Source: Alphaproteobacteria bacterium
GTDB taxonomy: Bacteria > Pseudomonadota > Alphaproteobacteria > CAAHEQ01 > UBA3637
Reading direction: 5' to 3'
Assembly (NCBI GenBank): GCA_015062385.1
Contig: SUUT01000005.1
Location: 1-64,000, forward strand
Length of the DNA: 64,000 bases
Positions within the stretch are counted from its first letter, which is position 1, and each line of letters opens with the position of its first letter. Both the position numbers and the translations under genes were made by a program. Positions 18,606-27,743 of the stretch are shown here, piece by piece. The notes below the pieces were generated by a model, which was not told the origin of the DNA, searched no databases, and was given only the letters and a program-made list of their open reading frames with translations.

Positions 18606-21587
18606 TTAACTTTTTATACACCACAAATTACCATCAGCATCTGTTTCCACAACACGATTACACCCGCTTGCCTCACAAGTTGAACTTGCCTTTGTCGTGT
18701 TTGGAATTTGTGTATCCGGAGCTGAAGTACAATTTTGTAAATTACCGGAAGTATCAATAAAATATCCGTTAGAGATTATTTTTGAACAATACCAACTTGT
18801 TTTATCGCCAGTTTGTTTGCTGAATGCAACACGATTACAGGCTTCACACTGTTGACGGTAAACCATTTCCGTTCCGATTTCACGAACGGCATTATCTGCC
18901 GTACAATCCTGACATTTTCCGTTAGAAGCAGCTTGCCAATCAGCACTTTGAATACAATCATTCGGCACACAATATTTTTGACCGGTTGAACCGATTGTCA
19001 TCACTTGTCGATTACCACATTGTGCACAAGACGATGTACTTCCTTCTTTTAACAAATAGGTCGCACTGATATAACTGCTCGGAACCGATGAAGGAACACA
19101 ATTAACACAGGCCGGTGTTGCATTCATAAATTGGTTTGTTTGACATCCGCCCAATGAGCAAACACCACTTGTATAAGTCCGTTGCATTTTATCAATATTG
19201 CATGAATTGCATTGAACAAGAGATGTTTTAACGGCGACATCTGTTGTGCAGGGATAACATAAGCCATTACTGTCTCTAAATGTTTCGCCATCATGTTCCC
19301 CGTTCACATATTCCTGAACTTCATCATATAAATCCGGATAATCACTCGCTAAATTTTCCGGAAGTGTCCAGTTATCACTGTTACAAACACCACTGACACC
19401 CGGGTCAATTAAGGCACATTGATTCCAACTTGCTCCATTGGATATACGATTAGAACAACGGTCGCATTCTGTCTTACTGGCTCCGTCATTAGGTCCTAAT
19501 GTTTCACGACCGGGGGAATCACAACGGTTACATTCGCCCTCATAACTTTTAAATCGTTTTGTACCATCAGAGGCATCCGGACATACTTCAAAAACACAAT
19601 TTGCTCCCACCATTTTGCGTTTATACTTGCCAGCATTTTTACAAGCCTCATCACACAAGACTGTACTGATACCATCATTATAGAGGTATTCACTCCACCC
19701 CCATTCATGGCTACACTCAAAACATCTACCGTTGGTATTTTGCCATTGATTGGCAGGGCAAATCATATCACAATAATTTTTGCCGTTACTCGTACGAACT
19801 TGTCGGGTTGGAACAGCATCAGCATCCGTACTATAAACCCCGTTTTTCTTTTTACAATTAGCAGAACATTTTGAATCTTCTTCATCAACAATTTCATAGG
19901 AATAGTCATAGGGAGCACTTGTACAATCCACAGTAGCTCCTGACTTGGTTCTAAATTGTCCGAGTTTTAATTCTTTTACAACACTACAATACCCGTTTCG
20001 AATTGTTCGTCCGCAATTAATACATAATTGTTCTTCATACGTATCAACAGCATCCGTTCCTCCGGTATCAATGGATTTATTGGATGTTTCACTACATGCA
20101 TAACACGTACCACCACTTCTGAATTGACGGTTACATACGGTACTGTCATCGTTATCTGTGCAGGCTGTAATGGAAGCACTTTCATCCGGTTGTTCGCAAA
20201 CGGGTCGGCAAGATGCAGATCCTCCGCCACTATCAACGACAAGCTCCCGTTTACTCCAAGTGCCATCTGATGCTCGTTCCGGACAAGAATTGCAGGAAGC
20301 TTGAAGTTTTGCCGTTGTCCATAGAGATGATCCTCGGTGTCCATTGGCATTTCCCCATGCATAAATGCTCACACTCTTTGGATTTGTACATGGTTCGCAT
20401 CGGGGATTATCCGTATCGCCCAAAACGGCAAATGTTCCGTCCGGACACGTTTCCGGCATATAGTCACACCGTTCTCTTTCATAATAATAATGCCACCAAA
20501 TCAGACCACAGGCTTCACACATTTTGCGGGCTTCATTTGTCATATGGATCTGATGTGGTTCATCATTCGGCGAACCATCCGCTTTACGACAAGGAATACA
20601 TCCCTCATTTAATGACTCATAATTAACACCCCGAATACACCCAATTCCGCAATAGGCTTTGTTCGTTGCTTCGTCAATCGTCACTTTATGGGTATTATTG
20701 CAAGCCGTACATTGTTCAACTCCTGTTGTCGTATCCTGAATATTTAAAGCTAAATCTTCAAATTTTTCCTGACTGATTTCTACGGCATTAATATCCAAAC
20801 ACGGAATACATGCCCCACTTGCTGCCCGATATTCATTAGCATCACATTTGCGAACTTTCTGACAGGTATGATTGGCTGTATTACAAACATAATTATCTCC
20901 ATAGGATGAGCAATCGGCATTTGTGATACAAGCAACACATTTTCCGCCGGCTCCATCATCAAAACAATGTGGAGTATCATCCAAACCAAAACATTTATTT
21001 CGGCATATCATATTTTTATCACATGTATGCGGACTACATAATCCGTCACAATCGCCTTTTTCAACACAATGATCAGGATTTGCCGTATCTTCCGTATCGG
21101 TAAATGCTGTAAATATAAGTAAATTATCTGTTCCTGTTTCTCCGCAGATAGAGGCATCCCCTGTATATTTAATAGGTTCCCCCTCTCCATTGGCTACCTG
21201 AACAAATTGTATGCCTTTAATAATGTCATTCAAGTTCATGTTAACAACGTTTTTACAAACTGTGGATGATACCCCTTCAACGTATGTTTTAAAGGCAACA
21301 TCGGGGAATGATTGTATATAAATCGGATAACCCGTGGCAGTATATAGCGACCATTCGGGAAAATCTGTTTCTTGCTCTTCATTGTGTTCAGGGAGTGCTT
21401 TGTCTTGAAATTTATGCCAAATGTCTGTTGCCCGCATATTCACTTCGTACACAATATCATTTGCCCGATATTTATCCATAGCATACCGATATCCGGCAAC
21501 TGCCCCAACACTTAATACCCCAATAATAGCAAGAACGCCCAGTATTTCTATCATACTCCGGCCGATTTCATTCATTTTAGTTTGCAT
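18606..21587 (-). CDS. Giant Cys-rich prepilin-like surface protein (993 aa)
   Basis: The N-terminus has a prepilin-type leader. Gly9 precedes RSMIE, so Glu14 would be +5 after cleavage, followed by a hydrophobic helix to about residue 33. The next ~130 residues resemble a pseudopilin globular region. From about residue 175 to the end the protein is a long run of Cys-rich modules (repeated CxxC, CxxCxxN and CIPCR-type knots), typical of extracellular disulphide-stabilised repeats. Tail modules read like CQDCTADN and CEACNRVAF. A paralogue with the same leader is encoded at 54851. An AAAGGAG site precedes the start. The upstream element at 21626-21782 is in the orientation that turns its -35 away, so the gene may be switched off in this genome copy. 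Export by a type IV pilus/type II secretion-like machine is inferred. Confidence 0.8.
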   Translation of the reverse strand: MQTKMNEIGRSMIEILGVLAIIGVLSVGAVAGYRYAMDKYRANDIVYEVNMRATDIWHKFQDKALPEHNEEQETDFPEWSLYTATGYPIYIQSFPDVAFKTYVEGVSSTVCKNVVNMNLNDIIKGIQFVQVANGEGEPIKYTGDASICGETGTDNLLIFTAFTDTEDTANPDHCVEKGDCDGLCSPHTCDKNMICRNKCFGLDDTPHCFDDGAGGKCVACITNADCSSYGDNYVCNTANHTCQKVRKCDANEYRAASGACIPCLDINAVEISQEKFEDLALNIQDTTTGVEQCTACNNTHKVTIDEATNKAYCGIGCIRGVNYESLNEGCIPCRKADGSPNDEPHQIHMTNEARKMCEACGLIWWHYYYERERCDYMPETCPDGTFAVLGDTDNPRCEPCTNPKSVSIYAWGNANGHRGSSLWTTAKLQASCNSCPERASDGTWSKRELVVDSGGGSASCRPVCEQPDESASITACTDNDDSTVCNRQFRSGGTCYACSETSNKSIDTGGTDAVDTYEEQLCINCGRTIRNGYCSVVKELKLGQFRTKSGATVDCTSAPYDYSYEIVDEEDSKCSANCKKKNGVYSTDADAVPTRQVRTSNGKNYCDMICPANQWQNTNGRCFECSHEWGWSEYLYNDGISTVLCDEACKNAGKYKRKMVGANCVFEVCPDASDGTKRFKSYEGECNRCDSPGRETLGPNDGASKTECDRCSNRISNGASWNQCALIDPGVSGVCNSDNWTLPENLASDYPDLYDEVQEYVNGEHDGETFRDSNGLCYPCTTDVAVKTSLVQCNSCNIDKMQRTYTSGVCSLGGCQTNQFMNATPACVNCVPSSVPSSYISATYLLKEGSTSSCAQCGNRQVMTIGSTGQKYCVPNDCIQSADWQAASNGKCQDCTADNAVREIGTEMVYRQQCEACNRVAFSKQTGDKTSWYCSKIISNGYFIDTSGNLQNCTSAPDTQIPNTTKASSTCEASGCNRVVETDADGNLWCIKS

Positions 21588-21625
21588 ATCTTTCTCCTTT
21601 TATAAATTCACATTCATAAAATGAG

Positions 21626-21782
21626 TGTAATAAAAGGGACCTTTTTTTCCCTATTCGAATCGGAAAAATCGGCTCTTTACAAAAATGAAAGATTATTGTT
21701 TTAGTTGAATTATTTAGTTAGAATCAAAAAAAATGCCAAAATGTGAAAAAAAGTGTTGCATTTATACGTCCCTTTTATTGCA
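21626..21782. promoter_or_regulatory. Putative invertible promoter element (copy A, off orientation)
   Basis: Inverted repeats TGTAATAAAAGGGAC (21626-21640) and GTCCCTTTTATTGCA (21768-21782) match at 14 of 15 positions, with 12 bp perfect, and bound a 127-bp interior. The interior ends with TTGCAT (21756-21761), which faces away from the giant gene at 18606. If the segment were flipped, TTGCAT would sit 17 bp from TACACT just outside the gene-proximal arm. The interior is the same sequence, with the same length, as in the elements at 29301 and 57796. At 29301 it has the opposite orientation relative to the gene. Confidence 0.72.
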
Positions 21783-21837
21783 GATAGCGACTTTTATTGT
21801 TATGTTATGATGTCACTTGGGAGCAAATTTGAGTGAT

Positions 21838-21975
21838 AGTAACCCTTTGATATCTATCGTCAATCTGGACTTGTTTCAGATTCTCAGATAGAGACGGCTC
21901 GAACGATATACCACTATCGTCACAAGACCCTGAAATAAATTCAGGGTGACGATAAATCTTTACACCTATCGTCAT
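21838..21975. repeat. Dispersed palindromic (REP-like) repeats
   Basis: Two palindromes lie here: AATCTGGACTTGTTTCAGATT (21858-21878) and CCCTGAAATAAATTCAGGG (about 21929-21947). Each is flanked by CTATCGTCA or GACGATA. The same layout recurs at 63450-63480 and, more distantly, in the 202-bp array. Confidence 0.75.
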
Positions 21976-22557
21976 AAGACTCGGGAAGTTTACAAACGGT
22001 AAATGACGGGTGTTTAAAATATGGCAGGGATTTAAGGGGTTTTCAGGCGATAGATAATAAGGGAAAGGCTCGGAAAGTTTACACAAATGGTAAATGGCGG
22101 ATGTTTAAAATATGGCAAGGATTTAAGGGGTTTTAAGGCGATAGATAATACGAGAAAGGCTCGGGAAATTTACACAAACGGAAATGACGGGTGTTTAAAA
22201 TATGGCAAGGATTTAAGGGGTTTTAAGGCGATAGATAATACGAGAAAGGCTCGGGAAGTTTACAAACGATAAATGACGGGTGTTTAAAATATGGCAGGGA
22301 TTTAAGGGGTTTTAAGGCGATAGATAATACGAGAAAGGATCGGGAAGTTTACAAACGGTAAATGACGGGTGTTTAAAATATGGCAGGGATTTAAGGGGTT
22401 TTCAGGCGATAGATAATAAGGGAAAGGCTCGGGAAGTTTACAAACGGTAAATGACGGGTGTTTAAAATATGGCAAGGATTTAAGGGGTTTTAAGGTGATA
22501 GATAATAAGGGAAAGGCTCGGGAAGTTTACACAAACGGTAAATGACCGAGCCTTTCC
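21975..22557. repeat. ~90-bp tandem repeat array (six copies plus ends)
   Basis: The landmark GTTTAAAATATGG falls at 22012, 22103, 22193, 22282, 22371 and 22460, giving periods of 91, 90, 89, 89 and 89 bp. Each unit carries GGATTTAAGGGGTTTT, GCGATAGATAATA and GAAAGGCTCGGGAAGTTTAC. The right end closes with a perfect 12-bp inverted repeat: GGAAAGGCTCGG (22510-22521) and CCGAGCCTTTCC (22546-22557). This could also terminate transcripts next to parE. Units are near identical throughout with no unique spacers, so it is not a CRISPR array. Short open frames within it are by-products. Confidence 0.92.
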
Positions 22558-22583
22558 ATTAATTAGATATCCCTTTAAACCCC

Positions 22584-24572
22584 TTAAATGTCTAAATTCT
22601 CGACAAATTTAGCATGCTCTTGGATGAATTGGAAGCGATATTCCGGTTTTGTCCCCATAAGCCGTTCAACCATCTGTGCCGTATATGCAGATTCTTCCGC
22701 ATCTTCTTCCGTTGACTTACGTGGAACGGATACCCGTAATAACGTCCGCTTTGCCGGATCCATTGTTGTTTCTTTCAGTTGCGCCGGCGGCATTTCTCCC
22801 AAACCTTTAAAACGAGATATATCTACATTCTTCGCATTTTTGAAAACTGTTTTCAATAACCGCTCTTTTTCTTCATCATCAGCTGCATAAACCGATTTTC
22901 CGCCTTGCGTTAACCGATATAACGGGGGCAAAGCAATGTATAAATGCCCATTTTCAATTAATTTTGGCATTTCCTGATAGAAAAATGACATTAATAAAGA
23001 AGCAATATGCGCACCATCAACATCGGCATCTGTCATAATAATAATTTTTTCATACCGTAAGCCGTCTTCATTATATTTATCCCGACGACCACAACCAAGT
23101 GCCTCGGTCATATCCCGAATTTCTTCATTTGCCAAAATCTTATCGTTAGACGCACTAATAACATTTAAAATTTTACCTCGCAAAGGCAAAATAGCTTGTC
23201 GCATTCTGTCCCGTGCCTGTTTGGCTGAACCACCGGCAGAATCCCCTTCTACCAAAAAGATCTCTGTTCCCGATGTTTCTTTGTGAGAGCAATCTGCCAA
23301 TTTTCCCGGAAGCCGTAATTTTTTAGTTGCATTTGCCCGAGCCGTTTCTAACGTTTTTTTCTTGCGTTTGCGTTCTTCCGCCCGCTCAATGATAAATTCC
23401 AATAATGCATTGGCTGATTTAATATCCCGACTCAACCAATGATCAAATGGATCTTTAACGGCATTTTCAACTAAGCGGGCAGCACTTTGTGTCACCAGTT
23501 TTTCTTTGGTTTGTCCCTGAAATTGCGGATCTTTGATAAAAACAGACAACATCACACCAGCCGTTGATAAAATATCATCAGCAGTGATATCGGCAGCTTT
23601 TTTGTTGCCACTCATATCGGCAAATGCCCGTAATGATTTTGTTAATCCGGCACGCAAACCCGTTTCGTGCGTTCCGCCAAGCGGTGTGACAACGGTATTG
23701 CAATAAGAATAAGAAAATCCATCTTTAAAATCATCCGGCCAACAAATAGCCCATTCAACAGCCCCTTCATTATCCGGCAATTCAACCCGACCGGAAAATG
23801 GTTTAGGCGTAACAGCTGTTCTGCCTTGCATTAAATAATCCAAAAAGTCGGCAACACCGTTGGGAAATTTTAAAATCTGTTCTGTCGGTGTTTTATCATC
23901 CGGTCCGATGAGAGACGGCTCACACGACCAACGAATTTCCACCCCACGGAACAAAAAGGCTTTTGTTCGAGCCATTCTGAACAAAGTGGATGGTTTAAAA
24001 CGCACGGTTTCTCCAAAAATTTCTGTATCAGGAATAAAAGAAACACTTGTCCCCCGCCGATTGCTGACAGGACCTACAAATTCAACCGGTGTTTGCGGAT
24101 GACCTTGCCGATATTCCTGCCGATATAATTTTTTATCACGAGCGACCTCAATAATCATATGGGCAGATAAAGCATTAACAGCCGAAAGCCCTACCCCGTG
24201 CAATCCACCGGATACAGCATATGCATCTCCGCCGAATTTACCACCGGAATGAAGTGTTGTCGTAATAACTTCCAATGCGGATTTGTCCGGAAATTTCGGA
24301 TGCGGATCAACAGGAATTCCCCGTCCGTTGTCTTTAACGGTAATATAACCGTCTGCGTTTAAATATACCTCAATATTTGTGGCATATCCGGCAACAGCTT
24401 CATCCATTGCATTATCAATAATTTCGGCAACCAAATGATGGTATGCCCGCTCATCAATTCCACCAATATACATACCTGGTCGTTTTCGAACAGGATCCAA
24501 CCCCTCCAAAACCTCGATATCTTTGGCGGAATACTCATTTTTAACCGGTGTTGCATTAAATAAATCTGACAT
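22584..24572 (-). CDS. parE: DNA topoisomerase IV subunit B
   Basis: ParE is the ATPase subunit of topoisomerase IV, which decatenates daughter chromosomes with ParC. The 662-aa product has the GHKL ATP-binding motifs: EIIDNAMDEAVAG, DNGRGIPVD and GGLHGVGLS. It also has the QTKEKL region and the TOPRIM motifs FLVEGDSAGGSA and MTDADVDGAHI, ending with the family's conserved C-terminus (RFQFIQEHAKFVENLDI). The opening EVLEGLDPVRKRPGMYIGG and DPHPKFP favour alphaproteobacterial ParE over GyrB, and GyrB would carry a ~150-aa insertion that is absent. parC is not in the window. Confidence 0.95.
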   Translation of the reverse strand: MSDLFNATPVKNEYSAKDIEVLEGLDPVRKRPGMYIGGIDERAYHHLVAEIIDNAMDEAVAGYATNIEVYLNADGYITVKDNGRGIPVDPHPKFPDKSALEVITTTLHSGGKFGGDAYAVSGGLHGVGLSAVNALSAHMIIEVARDKKLYRQEYRQGHPQTPVEFVGPVSNRRGTSVSFIPDTEIFGETVRFKPSTLFRMARTKAFLFRGVEIRWSCEPSLIGPDDKTPTEQILKFPNGVADFLDYLMQGRTAVTPKPFSGRVELPDNEGAVEWAICWPDDFKDGFSYSYCNTVVTPLGGTHETGLRAGLTKSLRAFADMSGNKKAADITADDILSTAGVMLSVFIKDPQFQGQTKEKLVTQSAARLVENAVKDPFDHWLSRDIKSANALLEFIIERAEERKRKKKTLETARANATKKLRLPGKLADCSHKETSGTEIFLVEGDSAGGSAKQARDRMRQAILPLRGKILNVISASNDKILANEEIRDMTEALGCGRRDKYNEDGLRYEKIIIMTDADVDGAHIASLLMSFFYQEMPKLIENGHLYIALPPLYRLTQGGKSVYAADDEEKERLLKTVFKNAKNVDISRFKGLGEMPPAQLKETTMDPAKRTLLRVSVPRKSTEEDAEESAYTAQMVERLMGTKPEYRFQFIQEHAKFVENLDI

Positions 24573-24668
24573 ACGTTCAAGATAAAATATTTAAAAACAA
24601 AAAGCAAGCAAAAAATCATTTCTTTTATTAAAAAAAAGAACAAAACGGGGAAATGTATGGATTAATAT

Positions 24669-24697
24669 TTGACAAGAACGGATAAAATGTGTATAAG
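24669..24697 (+). promoter_or_regulatory. gltX promoter
   Basis: TTGACA (24669-24674) and TATAAG (24692-24697) are 17 bp apart, leaving a leader of about 95 nt before the start codon. Confidence 0.75.
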
Positions 24698-24796
24698 GCT
24701 TTAACAGATGAACCCACCGGTTAAAAAACAGCCAATTTTTTGAAAAAATTTGTTTTGGCGAACGATTAATCGATTAGATTGTAAAGGAAAAGAAAA

Positions 24797-26425
24797 ATGA
24801 CACCCGAAATTATTTCAAAATTATTCCCCAATCCCTTACCGAGTATTGCCGATATTGAAGCAAAATATCCGTCCCGCAATTTGCAAGCTGGACAAAAAGT
24901 GACTCGTGTTGCCCCAAGCCCGACGGGATGGATGCATGTTGGTGGCATTTATGCCGGATTGATTTCAGAACGGATAGCCCATCAAAGTGGCGGTGTATTT
25001 TTCTTGCGGGTAGAAGATACCGACCAAAAACGCAAAGTGGAAGGAGCAACAGAAATTATTTGTAATTCTTTGGCACGATATGGCATTATTGCCGATGAAG
25101 GCGTTGATGTAAACGGCAAAGACTTCGGCCCGTACGGTCCTTATACGCAAAGTGAACGAAAAGATATTTATCAGGCTTATGCCAAAAAATTATTGGAAGA
25201 AGGACAAGCCTATCCTTGTTTCTGCGAGCCGACTGATTTGGACTTAATGCGTAAAATTCAGGAAAAACAAGCACAAAGACCAGGGTATTACGGCAAATAT
25301 GCCCATTGTCGTAAATTATCTGACGAGGAAATTTTAGCAAACTTAAACGCCGGCAAACCATGGGTATTACGTTTTAAATCAAACGGAGATTCCAATAAAC
25401 GGATGTTGATTAAAGACTTGTTAAAAGGCGATATCAATATGCCTGAAAATGACTTGGATATTGTTATTTTAAAAGGGGACGGATTACCGACATATCACTT
25501 TGCACACGCCATTGATGATCATTTAATGGGCACAACGCATGTTGTTCGGGGTGATGAATGGGTATCTTCCGTTCCGTTGCACATTCAGTTATTTGTTGCC
25601 TTGGGTTGGAAAGTGCCGAAATACGGACATTGTGCACCATTGCAAAAACTTGATAACGGCAATAAACGCAAATTATCCAAACGCCATGATCCGGAAGCAA
25701 ATATTAAATTTTTCTGGGAAGAAGGATATCCGGAAGTGGCTTTGATTGAATATATGTACAATTTAATTAATGCCTCATTTGAAGATTGGCGACGTACAAA
25801 TCCGGACAAACCGGCATTTGATTTCCCGTTAAACTTTAATAAAGTTTCTAATACGGCAGGAGCATTGTTTGATTTCCAAAAATTGCACAGCATTTCAAAA
25901 GAAGTTGTTGCCAAAATGTCTGCCGAAGAAGTTTTTAATGCCGTTTTAACATGGGCAACGGAATATAATCCGGCATTTGCAAAACGCTTGGCTGATAATA
26001 AAGAATATATTACGGCAATTTTAAACATTGAACGTAATATCGGCAAAAAATCCCGTAAAGATATTGTTAAATGGTCTGATGTGGAAAATGACATTGCCTA
26101 TTTCTTTGACGATACATTTACCTGTGATTTATCTGCCTTTACGGAAGAATTGCATATTTCGGTTGATGAAATGAAAGAAATTGCTAAAGAATTTAAAGCC
26201 GTTTACAGTAAAGATGATGATAAAAACGTGTGGTTCGGCAAAATTAAAGAAATTGCTGAAAAACACGGATTTGCAACCGATATGAAAGCCTATCGGGAAA
26301 ATCCGAGTGCTTTTAAAGGCAGTATTTCTGATGTTGCAAATGTTTTACGAATTTGTATAACGGGTCGCACACAAAGTCCGGACTTGTATCAAATTATGCA
26401 ATTATTGGGCACATCAAGATTATAA
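24797..26425 (+). CDS. gltX: Glutamate--tRNA ligase, long Clostridia-like type
   Basis: This enzyme charges tRNA-Glu for translation. The 542-aa product has the class I signatures VAPSPTGWMHVGG (HIGH-like) and KRKLSKRHDPE (KMSKS-like). It is longer than the usual ~470-aa proteobacterial enzyme and has features I associate with the long form of Clostridia and relatives: an N-terminal extension (LFPNPLPSIADIEAKYPSR), LISERIAHQSGGVFFLRVEDTD, FAHAIDDHLMGTTHVVRGDEW, and a long C-terminal domain with KSRKDIVKWSDV. That makes horizontal acquisition or replacement likely. It has its own promoter and terminator. Discrimination between tRNA-Glu and tRNA-Gln charging cannot be judged from sequence alone. 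Confidence 0.93.
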   Translation: MTPEIISKLFPNPLPSIADIEAKYPSRNLQAGQKVTRVAPSPTGWMHVGGIYAGLISERIAHQSGGVFFLRVEDTDQKRKVEGATEIICNSLARYGIIADEGVDVNGKDFGPYGPYTQSERKDIYQAYAKKLLEEGQAYPCFCEPTDLDLMRKIQEKQAQRPGYYGKYAHCRKLSDEEILANLNAGKPWVLRFKSNGDSNKRMLIKDLLKGDINMPENDLDIVILKGDGLPTYHFAHAIDDHLMGTTHVVRGDEWVSSVPLHIQLFVALGWKVPKYGHCAPLQKLDNGNKRKLSKRHDPEANIKFFWEEGYPEVALIEYMYNLINASFEDWRRTNPDKPAFDFPLNFNKVSNTAGALFDFQKLHSISKEVVAKMSAEEVFNAVLTWATEYNPAFAKRLADNKEYITAILNIERNIGKKSRKDIVKWSDVENDIAYFFDDTFTCDLSAFTEELHISVDEMKEIAKEFKAVYSKDDDKNVWFGKIKEIAEKHGFATDMKAYRENPSAFKGSISDVANVLRICITGRTQSPDLYQIMQLLGTSRL

Positions 26426-26447
26426 TCAATCATAAATTTTATAAAAG

Positions 26448-26496
26448 ACAGGCAAAATTCAGTCATTTACACCCAATGAAATTTTGCCTGTTTTTT
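26448..26496 (+). terminator. gltX terminator
   Basis: ACAGGCAAAATT (26448-26459) and AATTTTGCCTGT (26480-26491) form a perfect 12-bp stem followed by T residues. Confidence 0.88.
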
Positions 26497-26853
26497 GTTT
26501 TTATCATCATTTATTCAAAACATTGGCACGAAGTAGCATATCGTTCATACCTGTGTTTCTCTCTTGTTAGTTTTTCATCTCCCTGAATTTATTTTAGTGT
26601 CTCATCACGATAATGGCAAAATATTCGTGCTGTTTCTACACAAGATATTAAAACAAGTTCAATATGATAACGATAAAAATTACAATCGAGGAAAGAAAAA
26701 ATGTTAAAACGATTCCCAATATGCATTCTTTTTCACAATAAAATTAACTAATCAACATACAAAAACTATGTTTCATTGTATATAAACAAAAAAATGCTCG
26801 AAAAACATATAAATTCGAGCATTTTCTTGCATCAAGTACACTAAAAAAACAGT
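26497..26853. other. Intergenic region with a degenerate dispersed repeat
   Basis: The stretch beginning CATCACGATAATGGCAAA (about 26602-26662) is a decayed relative of the 202-bp unit read on the other strand; that unit contains CATTATCGTGACGAG. It keeps the order GATAATGG, ATTCGTGC, AACAAGTTC. The rest is AT-rich without a gene, apart from the terminator at 26791. Confidence 0.55.
26791..26825 (-). terminator. Terminator of the 27744-26854 operon
   Basis: AAATGCTCGAA and TTCGAGCATTT form a perfect stem followed on the minus strand by a T-run, about 30 bp past the stop of the gene at 26854. Confidence 0.85.
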
Positions 26854-27678
26854 TTATTCTCTGCCTGATGTGCATTTACAATTTGATGGATTATTTTCTG
26901 CCTCATCAGAAACTGATTGTATCGCAGTAGCAAACAACGCAGATGATTTAATTATTTGAGATAATCTACTTGGCGACTGTTTTGTATTCTCTTTTTCCAT
27001 GTCTTGTTCGGGATTATCGGGCATTATTTCTGGCAATGTTTGTGGTTCCGGAATGCCTTGATCGGGTCTCTTGGATGGTAATACTTTCGGGCTCTTATAA
27101 TCCTCAAGGGTTTTCTCTACCTCGGAGAATATTTGTTCGATTTCTGTTTTTTCCGGTACCGGAGAAAGTTTGAAATCATTTTGTACAACAGCAAGCAATG
27201 CATTAGGCAGAAGCTGTGAAAGGAATCCATCGTTATGGTTACGACTTACCAAGCATCGAAGGGCAATCTCATCTGCTTTTGTAAATTTTTCAGAAGCAAA
27301 TATTTGTGCAACAGACTTCGCTAGTCGTTCTTGGTCTTTTAGTTCAATCGGATTATCTTCTAATACCTTTAACAAGTCTTCTTGACTGACTTCTCGTTTT
27401 AAAAAAGCACATACACCTTGTGTACAATCCACGTTACTATTTTTATTTTCACGGCATGCATCTCCGATTAATGCACAAATAATACTTGGACTACCATGTA
27501 TCGATGCCAATTTTAAGGCTGTCTCTGAACTCGGTTGTTGCAGATAAGATGACATATCCATATTATTTGCACATTCAGAATATAATATAAAATCATCTGT
27601 TATTGCCGCCAACAACATTTTTTCAGTCCAGTTATTGTTTTCTCCTGTTTTTTTTGAATTCGTGGTTGTTTCAAACAT
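26854..27678 (-). CDS. TEKMLLAAITDDF-domain protein without pilin leader (274 aa)
   Basis: Residues ~15-190 align with the C-terminal domain of the prepilin-headed protein at 10814. Shared blocks are NNWTEKMLLAAITDDF, NMDMSSYLQQP, EVSQ(E/D)DLL, FASEKFTKADE, LLPNAL and NDFK. The domain looks helical and may be a divergent ankyrin-like solenoid (ALKLASIHGSPSIICALIGDA), which is a guess. The C-terminal third is Pro/Glu-rich with a weak hydrophobic patch and ends CKCTSGRE, much like the CKNSSGRE end of the neighbouring gene's product. It is second in an operon behind 27744-29228, and its 49-bp leader is a duplicate of that gene's leader. AAAAAGGAG precedes the start. Confidence 0.78.
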   Translation of the reverse strand: MFETTTNSKKTGENNNWTEKMLLAAITDDFILYSECANNMDMSSYLQQPSSETALKLASIHGSPSIICALIGDACRENKNSNVDCTQGVCAFLKREVSQEDLLKVLEDNPIELKDQERLAKSVAQIFASEKFTKADEIALRCLVSRNHNDGFLSQLLPNALLAVVQNDFKLSPVPEKTEIEQIFSEVEKTLEDYKSPKVLPSKRPDQGIPEPQTLPEIMPDNPEQDMEKENTKQSPSRLSQIIKSSALFATAIQSVSDEAENNPSNCKCTSGRE

Positions 27679-27684
27679 ATTATT

Positions 27685-27733
27685 CTCCTTTTTCTATTCT
27701 CACATAATGTATTATCATTCTCATAAAATGATA
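27685..27733 (-). repeat. Duplicated 49-bp leader (copy 2)
   Basis: This segment, holding the ribosome binding site of the 26854 gene and a TATCATT/AATGATA hairpin, matches 29237-29285 in front of the preceding gene essentially base for base. It suggests the second gene was added with a copied 5' leader, or that both leaders are maintained by gene conversion. Confidence 0.85.
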
Positions 27734-27743
27734 CTAATTAAAT

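Noticed and set aside
21626..21782. Reading the inverted-repeat elements as simple transcription terminators
   Set aside because: Arms are 127 bp apart, the interior is conserved between loci and contains a -35 box, and orientation relative to the gene differs between copies.
21975..22557. Regularly spaced repeats suggesting a CRISPR array
   Set aside because: The whole ~90-bp unit is conserved with no unique spacers, and no cas genes are nearby.
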